DNA of 64,000 bases, taken from AC-51 sp036265325. Lineage in GTDB: Bacteria > Actinomycetota > UBA4738 > HRBIN12. Within the stretch, counting starts at the first letter, position 1. Every line of letters begins with the position of its first letter. Below the pieces are notes generated by a model. The model made no database searches. It had not been told where the DNA came from and was given only the letters and a program-made list of their open reading frames with translations. Location of the stretch: the NCBI GenBank assembly GCA_036265325.1, contig DATAPH010000029.1:1-64000 (forward strand), in the 5' to 3' direction. The translations under genes were made by a program, and so were the position numbers. Below, in pieces: positions 33,592 to 42,513 of the stretch.

Positions 33592-35304
33592 CTAGGGAGC
33601 GGCCAGCCGGTGCGGCGGCATCACGACGGGCGCGCTCGGCTCGATCCCCATCCGTTGGATCGCGTACCGCGCGATGTGCTGGAACAGCGGCGCGGCGGCA
33701 ACGCCGCCGTACACGGTCCGAGGTTCGTCCAAGATGGCCGCGATCACCACGCGCGGTTGCGACGCCGGCAGGAACCCGATGAACGACGCGACGTAGCGGT
33801 CGATGTACTTGCCCTGGGCGTCGACCTTCTTTGCGGTTCCGGTCTTGCCGGCGACCTGGTAGCCCGAGATCTGCGCGTTGATGCCGGTGCCGTCCTTCAC
33901 CGCGTACGCGAGCATCTGGGTGAGCTCGTTGCTCGTCGCGCGCGACAAGACCCGGTGCTCCGGCGCCGACGGCACCGGCGTCGCGACGCCGTCGGCGCCG
34001 ACCGTCGCGTGCACGAGGCTGGGACGCACGTACACGCCGCCGTTGGCGACCGTGGCGTACACGGATGCCATCTGGAGCGGTGACACCGACATGCCCGCGC
34101 CGAACGAGACCGTCGCTCGCGTGATGTCGCTCCACTGATCCCCGGGCGGAACGACGCCGGACGCCTCACCGGGGAACCCGACGCCCGTTGGCTCGCCGTA
34201 CCCGAACGCGTGGAACGTCTGTGCCAGCCGTTGGTTGCCGACCCTGTCCGCCACGAGCGATATCCCGACGTTGCTCGAGTGTGCGACGATGTCGCCGAGG
34301 GTCATCGTCTCGGTGCCGTGCGGCTCGGCGTCGTGGATCGTGTAGCCCTCGATCGTCCGTGTCCCGGGCACCTGGAACGTCTGGGACGGGCGCACCGCGC
34401 CCGACGACAGTGCCGCCGCCGCGGTGACCGTCTTGTTCACCGACCCTGGTTCCCACGCGTCGGTGACGGCCCGGTTCACGAGATCGCTGGGGTTCGCCGT
34501 GCTGAACGCGTTGGGATCGAACGTGGGGTAGGTCGCCATCGCGTAGATCTCGCCCGTCCGCGGGTCCATCACGATCACGCTGCCGCCCTTCGCGTGGTTC
34601 GCCGCGACCGCCTGGCGCAGGTATACCTGCGTCTGGAACTGCATCTGCCGGTCGATCGTGAGCTCGAGGTTGGCGCCGGCCTGCGGCTCCTCGTCGACCT
34701 GGACGCCGCCGGCGATCGGCTGGCCCGTCGCCGATAGCTCGACGGTGCGCTCCCCCGGTGTGCCGGCGAGGGCGGTGTTGTACTGCTCCTCGAGGCCCGT
34801 GATGCCGCTTCCGTCGACGTTCACGACGCCGACGGTCTGGGCCGCGATCGACCCGCTCGGGTAGTACCGCCGCTCCGACGGCAAGACGCCGATCCCCGGC
34901 AGCGCGAGGGCGGAGATCTGCGCGGCCATGTCCGGCGTCACGCCGCGGTCGATGTATACGAAGGTCGTATTCGGTGTCCGCAGCGCCGCCTCGACATCGC
35001 GCTCCTTCAAGCCGAGCGGCGGCGCCAGCGAGGTCGCCTCGCCGACCGGGTCGGTGACGAGGACCGGGTTCGCGTAGATGTCCTTCGCGTCCAGGGTCAT
35101 CGCGAGCGGGCTCCCGTTGCGATCGAGGATCTCGGCGCGGGTGGCGCTCAGCTGCTCGGTGCGCACGCGTTGTTCGACACCGAGCGCCTCGTAGGTTCCC
35201 GACTCGCGCACCTGCAAGACGCCGAGGCGAGCGACGATGCCGCCGAGCGCGAGGACCATCCCGACCAGCACGGCGACGAGCCGTCCGGCCGGGGGTCGCG
35301 TCAC
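33592..35304 (-). CDS. ftsI: Division-specific transpeptidase FtsI (PBP3)
   Basis: Class B penicillin-binding protein that cross-links septal peptidoglycan. It has 570 residues: one N-terminal membrane helix (about 9-29), a pedestal domain, then the transpeptidase with active-site serine in PGSVNK (about 285-290), SSN (about 342-344) and KTGT (about 484-487). The GTG start overlaps the ftsL stop as GTGA. There are no PASTA domains at the C-terminus. Confidence 0.95.
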   Translation of the reverse strand: MTRPPAGRLVAVLVGMVLALGGIVARLGVLQVRESGTYEALGVEQRVRTEQLSATRAEILDRNGSPLAMTLDAKDIYANPVLVTDPVGEATSLAPPLGLKERDVEAALRTPNTTFVYIDRGVTPDMAAQISALALPGIGVLPSERRYYPSGSIAAQTVGVVNVDGSGITGLEEQYNTALAGTPGERTVELSATGQPIAGGVQVDEEPQAGANLELTIDRQMQFQTQVYLRQAVAANHAKGGSVIVMDPRTGEIYAMATYPTFDPNAFSTANPSDLVNRAVTDAWEPGSVNKTVTAAAALSSGAVRPSQTFQVPGTRTIEGYTIHDAEPHGTETMTLGDIVAHSSNVGISLVADRVGNQRLAQTFHAFGYGEPTGVGFPGEASGVVPPGDQWSDITRATVSFGAGMSVSPLQMASVYATVANGGVYVRPSLVHATVGADGVATPVPSAPEHRVLSRATSNELTQMLAYAVKDGTGINAQISGYQVAGKTGTAKKVDAQGKYIDRYVASFIGFLPASQPRVVIAAILDEPRTVYGGVAAAPLFQHIARYAIQRMGIEPSAPVVMPPHRLAAP

Positions 35305-35711
35305 GCGCCGCCGCCCGGCGCGGAGCGCAGCGGCAGGGTGATCACGTGATCTGGCATGCGCATCCCACGCGCCCGCGCCCACGCCATCACCCGCTGCGGC
35401 GACGATGCCTGCGCGACCTGCTCGCGGAGGTCGGTGTTCTGCTGCTGCAGCGTGCTCAGGCTGGTCTGCAAGCCGTCGACGGAGAAGCTCGACTGGACGA
35501 ACAGCGCCGAGAGCGACGCGATCCCGATGATCAGGACCGCAGCGAGGACTGCGACCATGATCCAGAACGCGACGGGGGAACCGCGGCGCGCCCCACCGTG
35601 AGGATGGGGAGGGGTATGGCGTGGGGGGCGCGCCGCGGTCGTGCGCGAAGGGCGCACACGAGGAGCCGGCGTTCGGGCCGGCGACGATGCAATGCGAGCG
35701 GGAACGCTCAT
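35301..35711 (-). CDS. ftsL: FtsL-like septum formation protein
   Basis: A 136-residue bitopic membrane protein: a Pro/Arg-rich cytoplasmic tail of about 45 residues, one helix (about 48-70) and a leucine-zipper-like coiled coil (LQTSLSTLQQQNTDLREQV). FtsL sequences diverge strongly, so the call rests on topology, size and position between rsmH and ftsI. The ATG overlaps the rsmH stop by four bases. Confidence 0.85.
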   Translation of the reverse strand: MSVPARIASSPARTPAPRVRPSRTTAARPPRHTPPHPHGGARRGSPVAFWIMVAVLAAVLIIGIASLSALFVQSSFSVDGLQTSLSTLQQQNTDLREQVAQASSPQRVMAWARARGMRMPDHVITLPLRSAPGGGA

Positions 35712-36574
35712 GCCGCGGCCTCGATCCGCTCGGCCGCGCGCAGCTTGGCGCTGCGCGAACGTGGGTTCGACGTGCGCTCGACGTCGGTCGGCACCGCCGG
35801 TTTGCGCGTCAACACGTGGAGCCGGTCGTCGTCGCGGAACGACCGCTTGACGATGCCGTCTTCCAACGAGTGGTACGAGATCACGACGACGCGGCCACCG
35901 GGATCGAGGAGCCCCGCCGCGTGAGGCAGGGACGCGGTGAGCTCCTCGAGTTCCCGGTTGACCGCGATCCGGAGCGCCTGGAACGAGCGGCGCGCGGGGT
36001 GGGGGCCCCCCGGACGCCGTCCCACGGCGCTCACGATGATGCCCGCGAGCTGATCGGTCGTTCGGATCGGACGCCGGCGCACGATCGCCGCGGCGATCCG
36101 TCGCGACCGTCGCTCGTCGCCGTAGTGGTAGAGCACGTCGGCGAGCTCGTCCTCAGGGAGCTCGTTCACGAGGTCGGCCGCGCTCGGCTCATCGTCGGCG
36201 GCGCCGGCCATCCGCATGTCCAAGGGCCCGTCGGTCCGGAACGAGAACCCCCGCTCCCCCTGGTCCAGCTGCATCGACGAGACGCCGAGATCGAAGAGCA
36301 CGCCGCCGACGGTGCCGCCGACGGTTTCCTCATCCACCTCGGAGAAGCGCGCACGCACCAGCCGGATCCGATCGCCGTAGCTCGCCAACGCCGCTTCGGT
36401 GCGCTCGAGCGCGGCAGCGTCTCGGTCCACGCCCACGACGTCACGCACGCCGGCGTCGAGGAGCGCGGCAGTGTGGCCGCCGGCCCCGACGGTCATGTCA
36501 ACGACGACCTCTGCGGTGCCGAGCAGGTCCACCACCTCCGCGACCATGACCGGACGATGTGCCTCGTCGCTCAC
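35708..36574 (-). CDS. rsmH: 16S rRNA (cytosine-1402-N4) methyltransferase
   Basis: SAM-dependent methyltransferase (MraW) acting on 16S rRNA in the decoding centre. It has 288 residues. Motifs include HRPVMVAEVVDLL at the N-terminus, VDMTVGAGGHTAALL (about 24-38, SAM loop), FDLGVSSMQLD (about 94) and ISYHSLEDGIVK (about 232). The GTG start overlaps the stop of the small membrane protein gene as GTGA. Confidence 0.95.
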   Translation of the reverse strand: MSDEAHRPVMVAEVVDLLGTAEVVVDMTVGAGGHTAALLDAGVRDVVGVDRDAAALERTEAALASYGDRIRLVRARFSEVDEETVGGTVGGVLFDLGVSSMQLDQGERGFSFRTDGPLDMRMAGAADDEPSAADLVNELPEDELADVLYHYGDERRSRRIAAAIVRRRPIRTTDQLAGIIVSAVGRRPGGPHPARRSFQALRIAVNRELEELTASLPHAAGLLDPGGRVVVISYHSLEDGIVKRSFRDDDRLHVLTRKPAVPTDVERTSNPRSRSAKLRAAERIEAAA

Positions 36575-36705
36575 CCGAGATGCCCGACGAACAACCCGAA
36601 CGCGATCGACGCCGCGAGCGTTAGCGCCGTCATCCCGATCAACGACAGGCTCTGCCGCACCTCTGTCGCGAGCCTGCCTGTCGATGCCGTCGACCGATCC
36701 GCCAT
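36571..36705 (-). CDS. Small single-span membrane protein in the dcw cluster
   Basis: A 44-residue protein between mraZ and rsmH. It begins MADRSTASTGRLATEVRQ, a polar N-terminus, followed by one hydrophobic helix (about 20-41, LSLIGMTALTLAASIAFGLF) and a very short tail. AGAGGGG stands eight bases before the ATG, and its TGA stop overlaps the rsmH GTG as GTGA. Both signs indicate real, coupled translation. I do not recognise the family. Predicted topology is a cytoplasmic N-terminus with a single span, and its location suggests a link to division or wall synthesis, by inference only. Confidence 0.7.
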   Translation of the reverse strand: MADRSTASTGRLATEVRQSLSLIGMTALTLAASIAFGLFVGHLG

Positions 36706-36732
36706 CCCTGTCACCCCTCTGTCGGCAGCCCG

Positions 36733-37161
36733 CTACGCGCGCGGCTGCAAGGTCCCTGCCTGGTACGCGCCGGCGAACGTCGCCTCGTAGCGCTCGTACG
36801 TCGCGCGGTCCCAGATCTCCATCCGGTCGCGCACCCCAAGCACGACCACGTCCTTGTCGATACCGACGGCTTCCCGCAGTCGGCCGGGGAGCGTCAGTCG
36901 CCCCTGACCGTCCAGCCGAAGCTCGTCGGATGACCCGAAGAACAGGCGCGCGTACGCGCGTCCCTCGGCGTCGGAAAGGGGGGACGCCGCGACCTCGTCG
37001 GCACGCCGATCCCATTCGACCCTGGGGAAGGCGAAGAGACAGCCGTCCTGGCCGATCGTCAGCCAGACACCGTCGGCCAAGGCCTCACGGAACCTCGCCG
37101 GCAGCGACAACCGCCCCTTGGGGTCGAGCTGGTAACTGTGCGCGCCGAGCAGTTCGGCCAC
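36733..37161 (-). CDS. mraZ: MraZ transcriptional regulator
   Basis: SpoVT/AbrB-like regulator at the head of the dcw operon; in other bacteria it forms rings and binds repeats in its own promoter. It has 142 residues with two tandem MraZ domains, each with the DxxGR motif: YQLDPKGRLSLPARFRE (about 9-25) and LRLDGQGRLTLPGRLRE (about 87-103). The GTG at 37161 was chosen because GGGGAGG ends four bases before it; a GTG at 37182 would fall almost at the transcription start. Confidence 0.95.
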   Translation of the reverse strand: MAELLGAHSYQLDPKGRLSLPARFREALADGVWLTIGQDGCLFAFPRVEWDRRADEVAASPLSDAEGRAYARLFFGSSDELRLDGQGRLTLPGRLREAVGIDKDVVVLGVRDRMEIWDRATYERYEATFAGAYQAGTLQPRA

Positions 37162-37167
37162 GCGTCC

Positions 37168-37192
37168 TCCCCTTTCCTCCACTTGGGTCCCC
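37168..37192 (-). promoter_or_regulatory. Possible MraZ boxes
   Basis: Three direct repeats, GGGGA, GTGGA and GGGGA on the minus strand, each separated by five bases (10-base period). They lie between the mraZ -10 and its start codon. In E. coli, MraZ binds TGGGN repeats with the same period in the same place. The last repeat also serves as the ribosome binding site. Confidence 0.5.
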
Positions 37193-37193
37193 G

Positions 37194-37222
37194 TTTATGC
37201 CACCACGACTCCACCGCGTCAA
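37194..37222 (-). promoter_or_regulatory. Promoter of mraZ and the dcw operon
   Basis: Minus strand -35 TTGACG (37217-37222) and -10 CATAAA (37194-37199), 17 bases apart. Transcription would begin near 37187, about 26 bases before the mraZ start. Confidence 0.6.
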
Positions 37223-37230
37223 TACGCGTT

Positions 37231-37254
37231 GCGCCCGAACTGATGTTCGGGCGC
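37231..37254. repeat. Perfect palindrome containing a LexA-like box
   Basis: Arms GCGCCCGAAC (37231-37240) and GTTCGGGCGC (37245-37254) around a 4-base centre. The core CGAACTGATGTTCG fits the CGAAC-N4-GTTCG framework of Gram-positive LexA sites. It lies between the end of the HNH gene and the mraZ -35. It could equally be an RNA hairpin ending the HNH transcript; there is no T-run. Confidence 0.55.
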
Positions 37255-37322
37255 GCTCGGAAGCGACCTCTAAGAGAGGAGTGGGAGTGGGGAGGGGCAG
37301 GAAGGATCGCGAGACGCTTGGA

Positions 37323-37805
37323 TCAGCCGAGGTACGGCGCCCAGCCGGGCTCGACCGCCCCGAGGGTGAGCCGGAAGCCGTCGGACGGCGCGAACGGCGC
37401 CCGGGCCAGCGTGAAGCCCGCTTCGGCCGGCGTGCGGTCCATCTTCTTCGCGTTGCAGCGGCGGCAGGCCGCGACGACGTTCTCCCAGACGTGGAGCCCG
37501 CCGCGTGACCGCGGGAGCACATGATCGAGGTTCTCCGCGCCGGCGCCGCAATACTGGCAACTGTATGCGTCGCGCGCGAACACACCGCGGCGCGTCAACG
37601 GCGCTTGATGGCGGTAGGGCACGTGCACGAACCGACGCAGACGCACCACCGACGGCGCGTCCATGTTGATGTGCTCGCTGCGGAAGATCGCGCCGTTGCT
37701 GACCACGACGTCGGCCTTCTCCTTGAGCACCAGCACCACGGCTCTGCGAGCCGATAACACCGCGAGCGGCACATCGGTGGCGTTGAGCACCAGCGACCTA
37801 CCCAT
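37323..37805 (-). CDS. HNH endonuclease family protein
   Basis: A 160-residue protein with a C-terminal HNH domain: CQYCG (about 82-86), the catalytic His in LDHVLPRSRGG (about 92-102), NVVAACRRCNAKK (about 108-120) with the second zinc-binding cysteine pair. The N-terminal 70 residues start MGRSLVLNATDVPL, a conserved beginning in a widespread actinobacterial HNH family of unknown biological role; it is not part of an obvious mobile element. TAGACT six bases before the ATG, with TTGTGA upstream, suggests a leaderless transcript. Confidence 0.9.
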   Translation of the reverse strand: MGRSLVLNATDVPLAVLSARRAVVLVLKEKADVVVSNGAIFRSEHINMDAPSVVRLRRFVHVPYRHQAPLTRRGVFARDAYSCQYCGAGAENLDHVLPRSRGGLHVWENVVAACRRCNAKKMDRTPAEAGFTLARAPFAPSDGFRLTLGAVEPGWAPYLG

Positions 37806-37811
37806 GTCGGG

Positions 37812-37839
37812 AGTCTACGGCTCGCTGCTGGAATCACAA
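37812..37839 (-). promoter_or_regulatory. Likely leaderless promoter of the HNH gene
   Basis: -10 TAGACT (37812-37817) is six bases before the ATG; -35 TTGTGA (37834-37839) is 16 bases further up. Transcription would start at the A of the start codon. Confidence 0.55.
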
Positions 37840-38098
37840 GCGTGTAACCTTGTGCCCGGGTCGGTCCGGCGGGATGCCTGGAGTTGCGATCAGGGGCCGC
37901 GCGAGGCGTCGAACCGCCGGACCGGCCCCGTCCGCGTCTCCCACCGCCGACCGCGGCGCGACACGGAACCTTCGCGCCCGCCTCAGCGTCCGACGGGTGT
38001 CGCGCGCCTGTCTGTGTACGGGCAACCGATCTGCACGCCGGGGGTACGATGTGACGCAACCGAGCCTAGGGACGGCTGACGGAACGGAGGTTGTCGTC

Positions 38099-39073
38099 GT
38101 GGAGCTCCGGGAAGAAGCGCACGATCCGCAAGCGTTCGCCGAGCGCTTCGACGCGCTCGAGCACAACATCGAACGCGTGGTGCGCGGAAAACACGATCAG
38201 ATCCGGCTTGCGCTCGTCGCGCTGGTCGCCGAGGGCCACCTGCTCATCGAGGACGTTCCGGGCGTCGGCAAGACGATGCTCGCCAAGGCGATGGCGAGGT
38301 CGATCGACTGCTCGTTCCGGCGGATCCAGTTCACGCCGGACATGCTGCCCACCGACATCACCGGCGTGAACGTGTTCAACCAGGAACGCGGGGACTTCGA
38401 GTTCCGTCCGGGCGCCGTGTTCGCGAACGTGGTGCTCGGCGACGAGATCAACCGCGCGTCTCCCAAGACACAGTCGGCGTTGCTCGAGTGCATGGAGGAG
38501 CGGCAGGTCACGACCGACGCCGAGACGCGCAGCCTCGGCACGCCGTTCATCGTCGTCGCCACGCAGAACCCAGTGGAGCACGAGGGCACGTATCCCCTGC
38601 CGGAAGCACAACTCGACCGGTTCATGATGCGGCTGTCCGTCGGGTACCCCGACTCGGACGTCGAGGCGGAGATCCTCGCAACGCACAGCTCCGGGCAGCC
38701 GCTCGACGACCTCGAGCCCGTCTGCGACGCCATGGCCGTGGCCGAGCTGATCGAACTCGCACGCGAGGTCCACGTCGCGCCGGCGATCCGCACCTACATC
38801 GTCGCGTTGGTCGAGGCCTCTCGGGCGCACCCGGACATCTATCTCGGGGCGAGCCCGCGCGCGTCGATCATGTTGCTTCGGGCCGCCCGCGCGTACGCGG
38901 CGGCAGCGCGGCGCGACTACGTCATCCCCGACGACGTGAAGGCGCTTACCGGCCCGGTGCTCACGCACCGCTTGATCGTGACCGCCGACGCCGCGATGGC
39001 GGGGCGCGACACGTCCACGGTGATCGCCGATCTGTCGTCGACGGTTGAGGTGCCGGTCGCCGAGCGGGACTGA
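38099..39073 (+). CDS. MoxR-family AAA+ ATPase
   Basis: A 324-residue chaperone-like ATPase. Walker A is DVPGVGKTMLAKAMA (about 53-67), Walker B VVLGDEINRA (about 112-121) and sensor 1 VATQNPVEHEGTYPLPE. MoxR proteins typically work with a DUF58 or von Willebrand partner, here the next gene. The GTG at 38099 was chosen because GGAGG stands eight bases upstream; a GTG at 38051 is an alternative. TACGAT at 38045-38050 may be the -10. Its stop shares a base with the DUF58 start (TGATG). Confidence 0.93.
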   Translation: MELREEAHDPQAFAERFDALEHNIERVVRGKHDQIRLALVALVAEGHLLIEDVPGVGKTMLAKAMARSIDCSFRRIQFTPDMLPTDITGVNVFNQERGDFEFRPGAVFANVVLGDEINRASPKTQSALLECMEERQVTTDAETRSLGTPFIVVATQNPVEHEGTYPLPEAQLDRFMMRLSVGYPDSDVEAEILATHSSGQPLDDLEPVCDAMAVAELIELAREVHVAPAIRTYIVALVEASRAHPDIYLGASPRASIMLLRAARAYAAAARRDYVIPDDVKALTGPVLTHRLIVTADAAMAGRDTSTVIADLSSTVEVPVAERD

Positions 39074-40299
39074 TGCTCACACCTCGTGGGATCGCGGTCG
39101 CCCTGTCGGGCGTGGGGATGTGGGTGGCGGCAAGGATCCTCGGCTCCCCCGGTCTGGAGACCGTCGCCGTCGGGCTGCTGCTGCTGCCGTTCATCGCGGC
39201 GCTGTTCGTTCGTTGGGGCACGCGCACACTCCACGTGCAACGTCACCTGTCCGAGCCGCGCGTGTCGCCGGGGGCGAGGGTCACCGTCCGGCTCGACGTG
39301 ACCCACGAGGGCGCCGCCAAGCCGTCGTTCCTGCTCCTTGAGGACCGGCTGCCGCCGACCCTCGGCCGCCCGGCGCGCGTCGTCGTCGCGGGTTCGTCGC
39401 GCGCGCTGCAGCACGTTTCCTACACGATCGTGCCGCACGCGCGCGGCCGCTACATGATCGGGCCGATGGCGGTCGACCGCACGGACGCGTTCGGCCTGAC
39501 GCGACGCCGCGTCCTGCTCGACGGACGAGAGGAACTCCTCGTCACACCAGAGGTCGAGGACCTCCGCGCGCCAGCGGAGGCGACGAGCGTCACCAACGTC
39601 GGCAGCGCGCGCGCCCGGCAGTTGCTTCGCACCGGCGAGGAGTACTACACGATGCGCAGCTACGAGGAGGGCGACGATCTCCGCCGGATCCACTGGCCGT
39701 CGGTCGCGCGCACCGGCGAGCTGATGATCCGCCAGGACGAGGCATCGCGGCGCGCGGCGGGCCTCATCTACTTCGACAACAGAGAGTCGATGCTCGGGCC
39801 CGAGCACGGTGCGGCGTTCGAGCGCGCCGTGTCGTGCGCCGCGAGCATCGGCGCATTGTTCACGCGCAACGGCTTCGCACTGCGCCTCGGCACGGACGAG
39901 ACGGCGATCACCGCGGTCGACGAGGACGCGTTCCTCGACGTGCTCGCAGGCGTGCGTCCAGCGCGCGGCCGCTCCCTCGGACGCGTGCTGACGAGCCTCC
40001 GGCTCGCGGGCGCGCAGGACACCTCGTTGGTGTTCGTCGGCGCGCCGCCGCCGCCGCAGGATCTATCGCCGCTCGTGCGCGCCGGCGGGTCGTTCGGACC
40101 GAAGCTCGCCGTGCTCGTGCACCCCCTCGACCCGGAGACCGAGCCGGAGGCTCGCCGCGCGCAGCTGACGTCCCGCGCCACCCAGGCACACCTCACCCTC
40201 GTCCGGGCGGGGTGGGACTGTCTGGTCCTGTCCCCATCGATGCGATTGCGAGAGCGATGGCACACACCGAAGGCACAACGCCCCGCGTCCAGCGCCTGA
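39073..40299 (+). CDS. DUF58 domain membrane-anchored protein
   Basis: A 408-residue protein with two hydrophobic segments near the N-terminus (about 5-22 and 28-48) and the DUF58 domain (about 195-285), opened by the family motif GEEYYTMRSYEEGDDLRRIHW (about 191-211, quoted in two parts: GEEYYTMRSYEEGDD and LRRIHW). Such proteins are the partners of MoxR ATPases and are often next to a transglutaminase, as here. The exact function is not established; a role in the envelope is likely. Confidence 0.9.
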   Translation: MLTPRGIAVALSGVGMWVAARILGSPGLETVAVGLLLLPFIAALFVRWGTRTLHVQRHLSEPRVSPGARVTVRLDVTHEGAAKPSFLLLEDRLPPTLGRPARVVVAGSSRALQHVSYTIVPHARGRYMIGPMAVDRTDAFGLTRRRVLLDGREELLVTPEVEDLRAPAEATSVTNVGSARARQLLRTGEEYYTMRSYEEGDDLRRIHWPSVARTGELMIRQDEASRRAAGLIYFDNRESMLGPEHGAAFERAVSCAASIGALFTRNGFALRLGTDETAITAVDEDAFLDVLAGVRPARGRSLGRVLTSLRLAGAQDTSLVFVGAPPPPQDLSPLVRAGGSFGPKLAVLVHPLDPETEPEARRAQLTSRATQAHLTLVRAGWDCLVLSPSMRLRERWHTPKAQRPASSA

Positions 40300-42512
40300 G
40301 CGCGCTCGTCGCGATCGCGCTCGTCGCGATCGCGGTTGGCTTCGCGTTCGGCCGGATCCTCGTCGGCCACGGAGCCACATACCGCATGATCGCGGTGGGA
40401 TCGGTCTCGGCCGTGATCGCGTGGGCCACCGAGCGCCGGGGCATGCTCTTCGCGACGGCCATGAGCGCGGTCGCACTGTTGCTCGCCGTGACGTGGCTCT
40501 CCGTAGCGCACCAGACGTGGTACGGCATCCCCACCGCGGACAGCATCCGATCGCTCGGCACGCTCGCGACCCTCGTGGGCGCTCAGGCCCGCGAGTACGT
40601 CTCCCCCGCGCCGGCGACGCCGGCGCTGATCATGGCGGGCGTGATCGCGGTGTGGGCAGCGGTGTTCTCGTGCTACGCGCTCGCGTTCCGGGCGCAGAGT
40701 CCGTTGCTCGCGTTGGTGCCGCCGCTGGCGCTCGTCGTGTTCGCGGACAGCGTGCTCGACCAGCAGATGAAGCCTGTGTACGGCGTGCTGTTCCTCATCG
40801 CGGCTCTAGCGGTCCTCTTCGCGGATTCCCTGCGTCGGATCCGCGCCTGGGGGCCGGTCTGGTCGCCCGTCGCCGGACGGGATCGGCTGATGCCCGTTGC
40901 CGGCAGTAACGCGCGTCGCGTGGGCGCGACGGCCCTCGCCGTCGCGGCGTTGGCGCCGTTGTTCGTCCCGGGCTTCGGCAGCACGTCTGTGCTCGATATC
41001 TCGCGCTTCGGCAGCGACAACCGGATCCGGGTGAGCCCCCTGGTGCAGATGGGGTCGATCCTCCGCGACACCAAGGACAACAACCCGCCGTTCTTCCAGG
41101 TGCAAGTCGCGCCGGGCCACCAGTCCTACTGGCAGATGGTTGCGCTCGACCAGTTCGACGGCAACACGTGGCAGCAACGTGACGACCCCGGCGTCCAGGT
41201 TCAGAACGACGCGATCCAGTCACCGGCCATCAGCGGCGAGACCGTGCAGCAAACGTTCACGATGCTGAACGACCTCGGCTACAGCTGGCTCGTCGCGGGC
41301 GGCGACCCGGCGTCGATCTCGATGAACGACACGGTGACGTGGCACCCGCTGTCGTCGTCGCTGACGATGGACGGGTGGCCCGATAAGGGCGAGAGCTACG
41401 CGGTGACGTCGACGTATGCCGACCCGACGCCCGAGCAGCTCCGGATCAACGGGGTCGAGCCCGTTGACCGGCTCTACACGGCGCTTCCGCCGGGCACGAT
41501 CCCCGCGAGCGTCACGCAGATGGCCGAGAAGTGGACGAGGAACGCTCAGAACCCGTACGACCGAGTCATGGCCATCATGCAGCACCTCCGCGGGCCGAGC
41601 TTCACCTATAACCCGAACGTCGATCTCCAGGACAACCCGCAGGCGTTGGCGGACTTCCTGCAACAACGGCAAGGGTTCTGCCAGCAGTTCGCGAGCCTGA
41701 TGGCCGTGATGTTGCGCTCCATCGGGATCCCGGCGCGCATCGGGCTCGGGTTCACGCAGGGGCAACCGGTGACCAACGAGACCGGTACGTACATCGTGCA
41801 CGGCCACGACTATCACAGCTGGGTCGAGGTCCCGTTCAACGGGTTCGGGTGGCTCACCTTCGACCCCACGCCGAACTTCTACGACCCCTCCACCTCGAGC
41901 TACACGACCCTTTCCTCGCCCGAGACGTGCACGGTCGTCAACGGGCACCAGACGTGCGGGCTCCACGGCGGCCCAGGGTCGAAGGGCGGCCCGACCCCGG
42001 CACACCCGATCACGAAGCATGTGAAGGGACAGGTCAACGCCACCCAAGGGACCGCGTCGACGCCGAGGGGGAACGCGGCGCTCGGCGGAGTCACCCTCTC
42101 GAACGTCGTCGGGACCGCGGCGGGCATCGTCGTGCTCCTCGCGATCGGGATCCCGCTCCTGCATTGGCTCCGACGGCGCCGGCGGCTCCTCACCGCTCAC
42201 GATCCGCGCACGCTGGTGCTCGCGACGTACGACGTGTTCACCGACCGCGCACGTGAGCTCGGCGTCGGTCGGGCACCCGGCGAAACGCCCGATGAGTTCC
42301 GGCGCAAGCTCGCCGCGACCGACACGCTCAACGGCGCGAACGAACCGCTCGCAAGGATGACCGCACAGGTGGTCCGCGCCGCCTACGCGGCCGAGGACCC
42401 CGATGCCGGCGTCGCAGCGTCGGTCCGGCGCGACGCGGACGAGGTGCTCCATGCGCTCCGTGCGGCGACGCCGCTGCGTCAGCGTGTGCTTGGCCGATAC
42501 AGAAGCGACTGA
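40257..42512 (+). CDS. Membrane transglutaminase-like protein (TgpA family)
   Basis: A 751-residue protein: several membrane helices in the first 230 residues (DUF3488-like), an external transglutaminase-core domain with the catalytic Cys in QGFCQQFASLMAVMLRS (about 472-488), His in HDYHSWVEV (about 517-525) and Asp in TFDPTP. A further helix lies near 625-645 and a cytoplasmic C-terminal domain (DUF4129-like) follows. The ATG at 40257 overlaps DUF58 by 43 bases, more than usual, but no later start exists before the first helix. It forms one operon with the MoxR and DUF58 genes. Confidence 0.9.
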   Translation: MAHTEGTTPRVQRLSALVAIALVAIAVGFAFGRILVGHGATYRMIAVGSVSAVIAWATERRGMLFATAMSAVALLLAVTWLSVAHQTWYGIPTADSIRSLGTLATLVGAQAREYVSPAPATPALIMAGVIAVWAAVFSCYALAFRAQSPLLALVPPLALVVFADSVLDQQMKPVYGVLFLIAALAVLFADSLRRIRAWGPVWSPVAGRDRLMPVAGSNARRVGATALAVAALAPLFVPGFGSTSVLDISRFGSDNRIRVSPLVQMGSILRDTKDNNPPFFQVQVAPGHQSYWQMVALDQFDGNTWQQRDDPGVQVQNDAIQSPAISGETVQQTFTMLNDLGYSWLVAGGDPASISMNDTVTWHPLSSSLTMDGWPDKGESYAVTSTYADPTPEQLRINGVEPVDRLYTALPPGTIPASVTQMAEKWTRNAQNPYDRVMAIMQHLRGPSFTYNPNVDLQDNPQALADFLQQRQGFCQQFASLMAVMLRSIGIPARIGLGFTQGQPVTNETGTYIVHGHDYHSWVEVPFNGFGWLTFDPTPNFYDPSTSSYTTLSSPETCTVVNGHQTCGLHGGPGSKGGPTPAHPITKHVKGQVNATQGTASTPRGNAALGGVTLSNVVGTAAGIVVLLAIGIPLLHWLRRRRRLLTAHDPRTLVLATYDVFTDRARELGVGRAPGETPDEFRRKLAATDTLNGANEPLARMTAQVVRAAYAAEDPDAGVAASVRRDADEVLHALRAATPLRQRVLGRYRSD

Positions 42513-42513
42513 G

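Noticed and set aside
37323..37805. HNH gene as a homing endonuclease or mobile element
   Set aside because: No intron, intein or terminal repeats; it has a housekeeping-like promoter and composition and belongs to a widespread chromosomal family.
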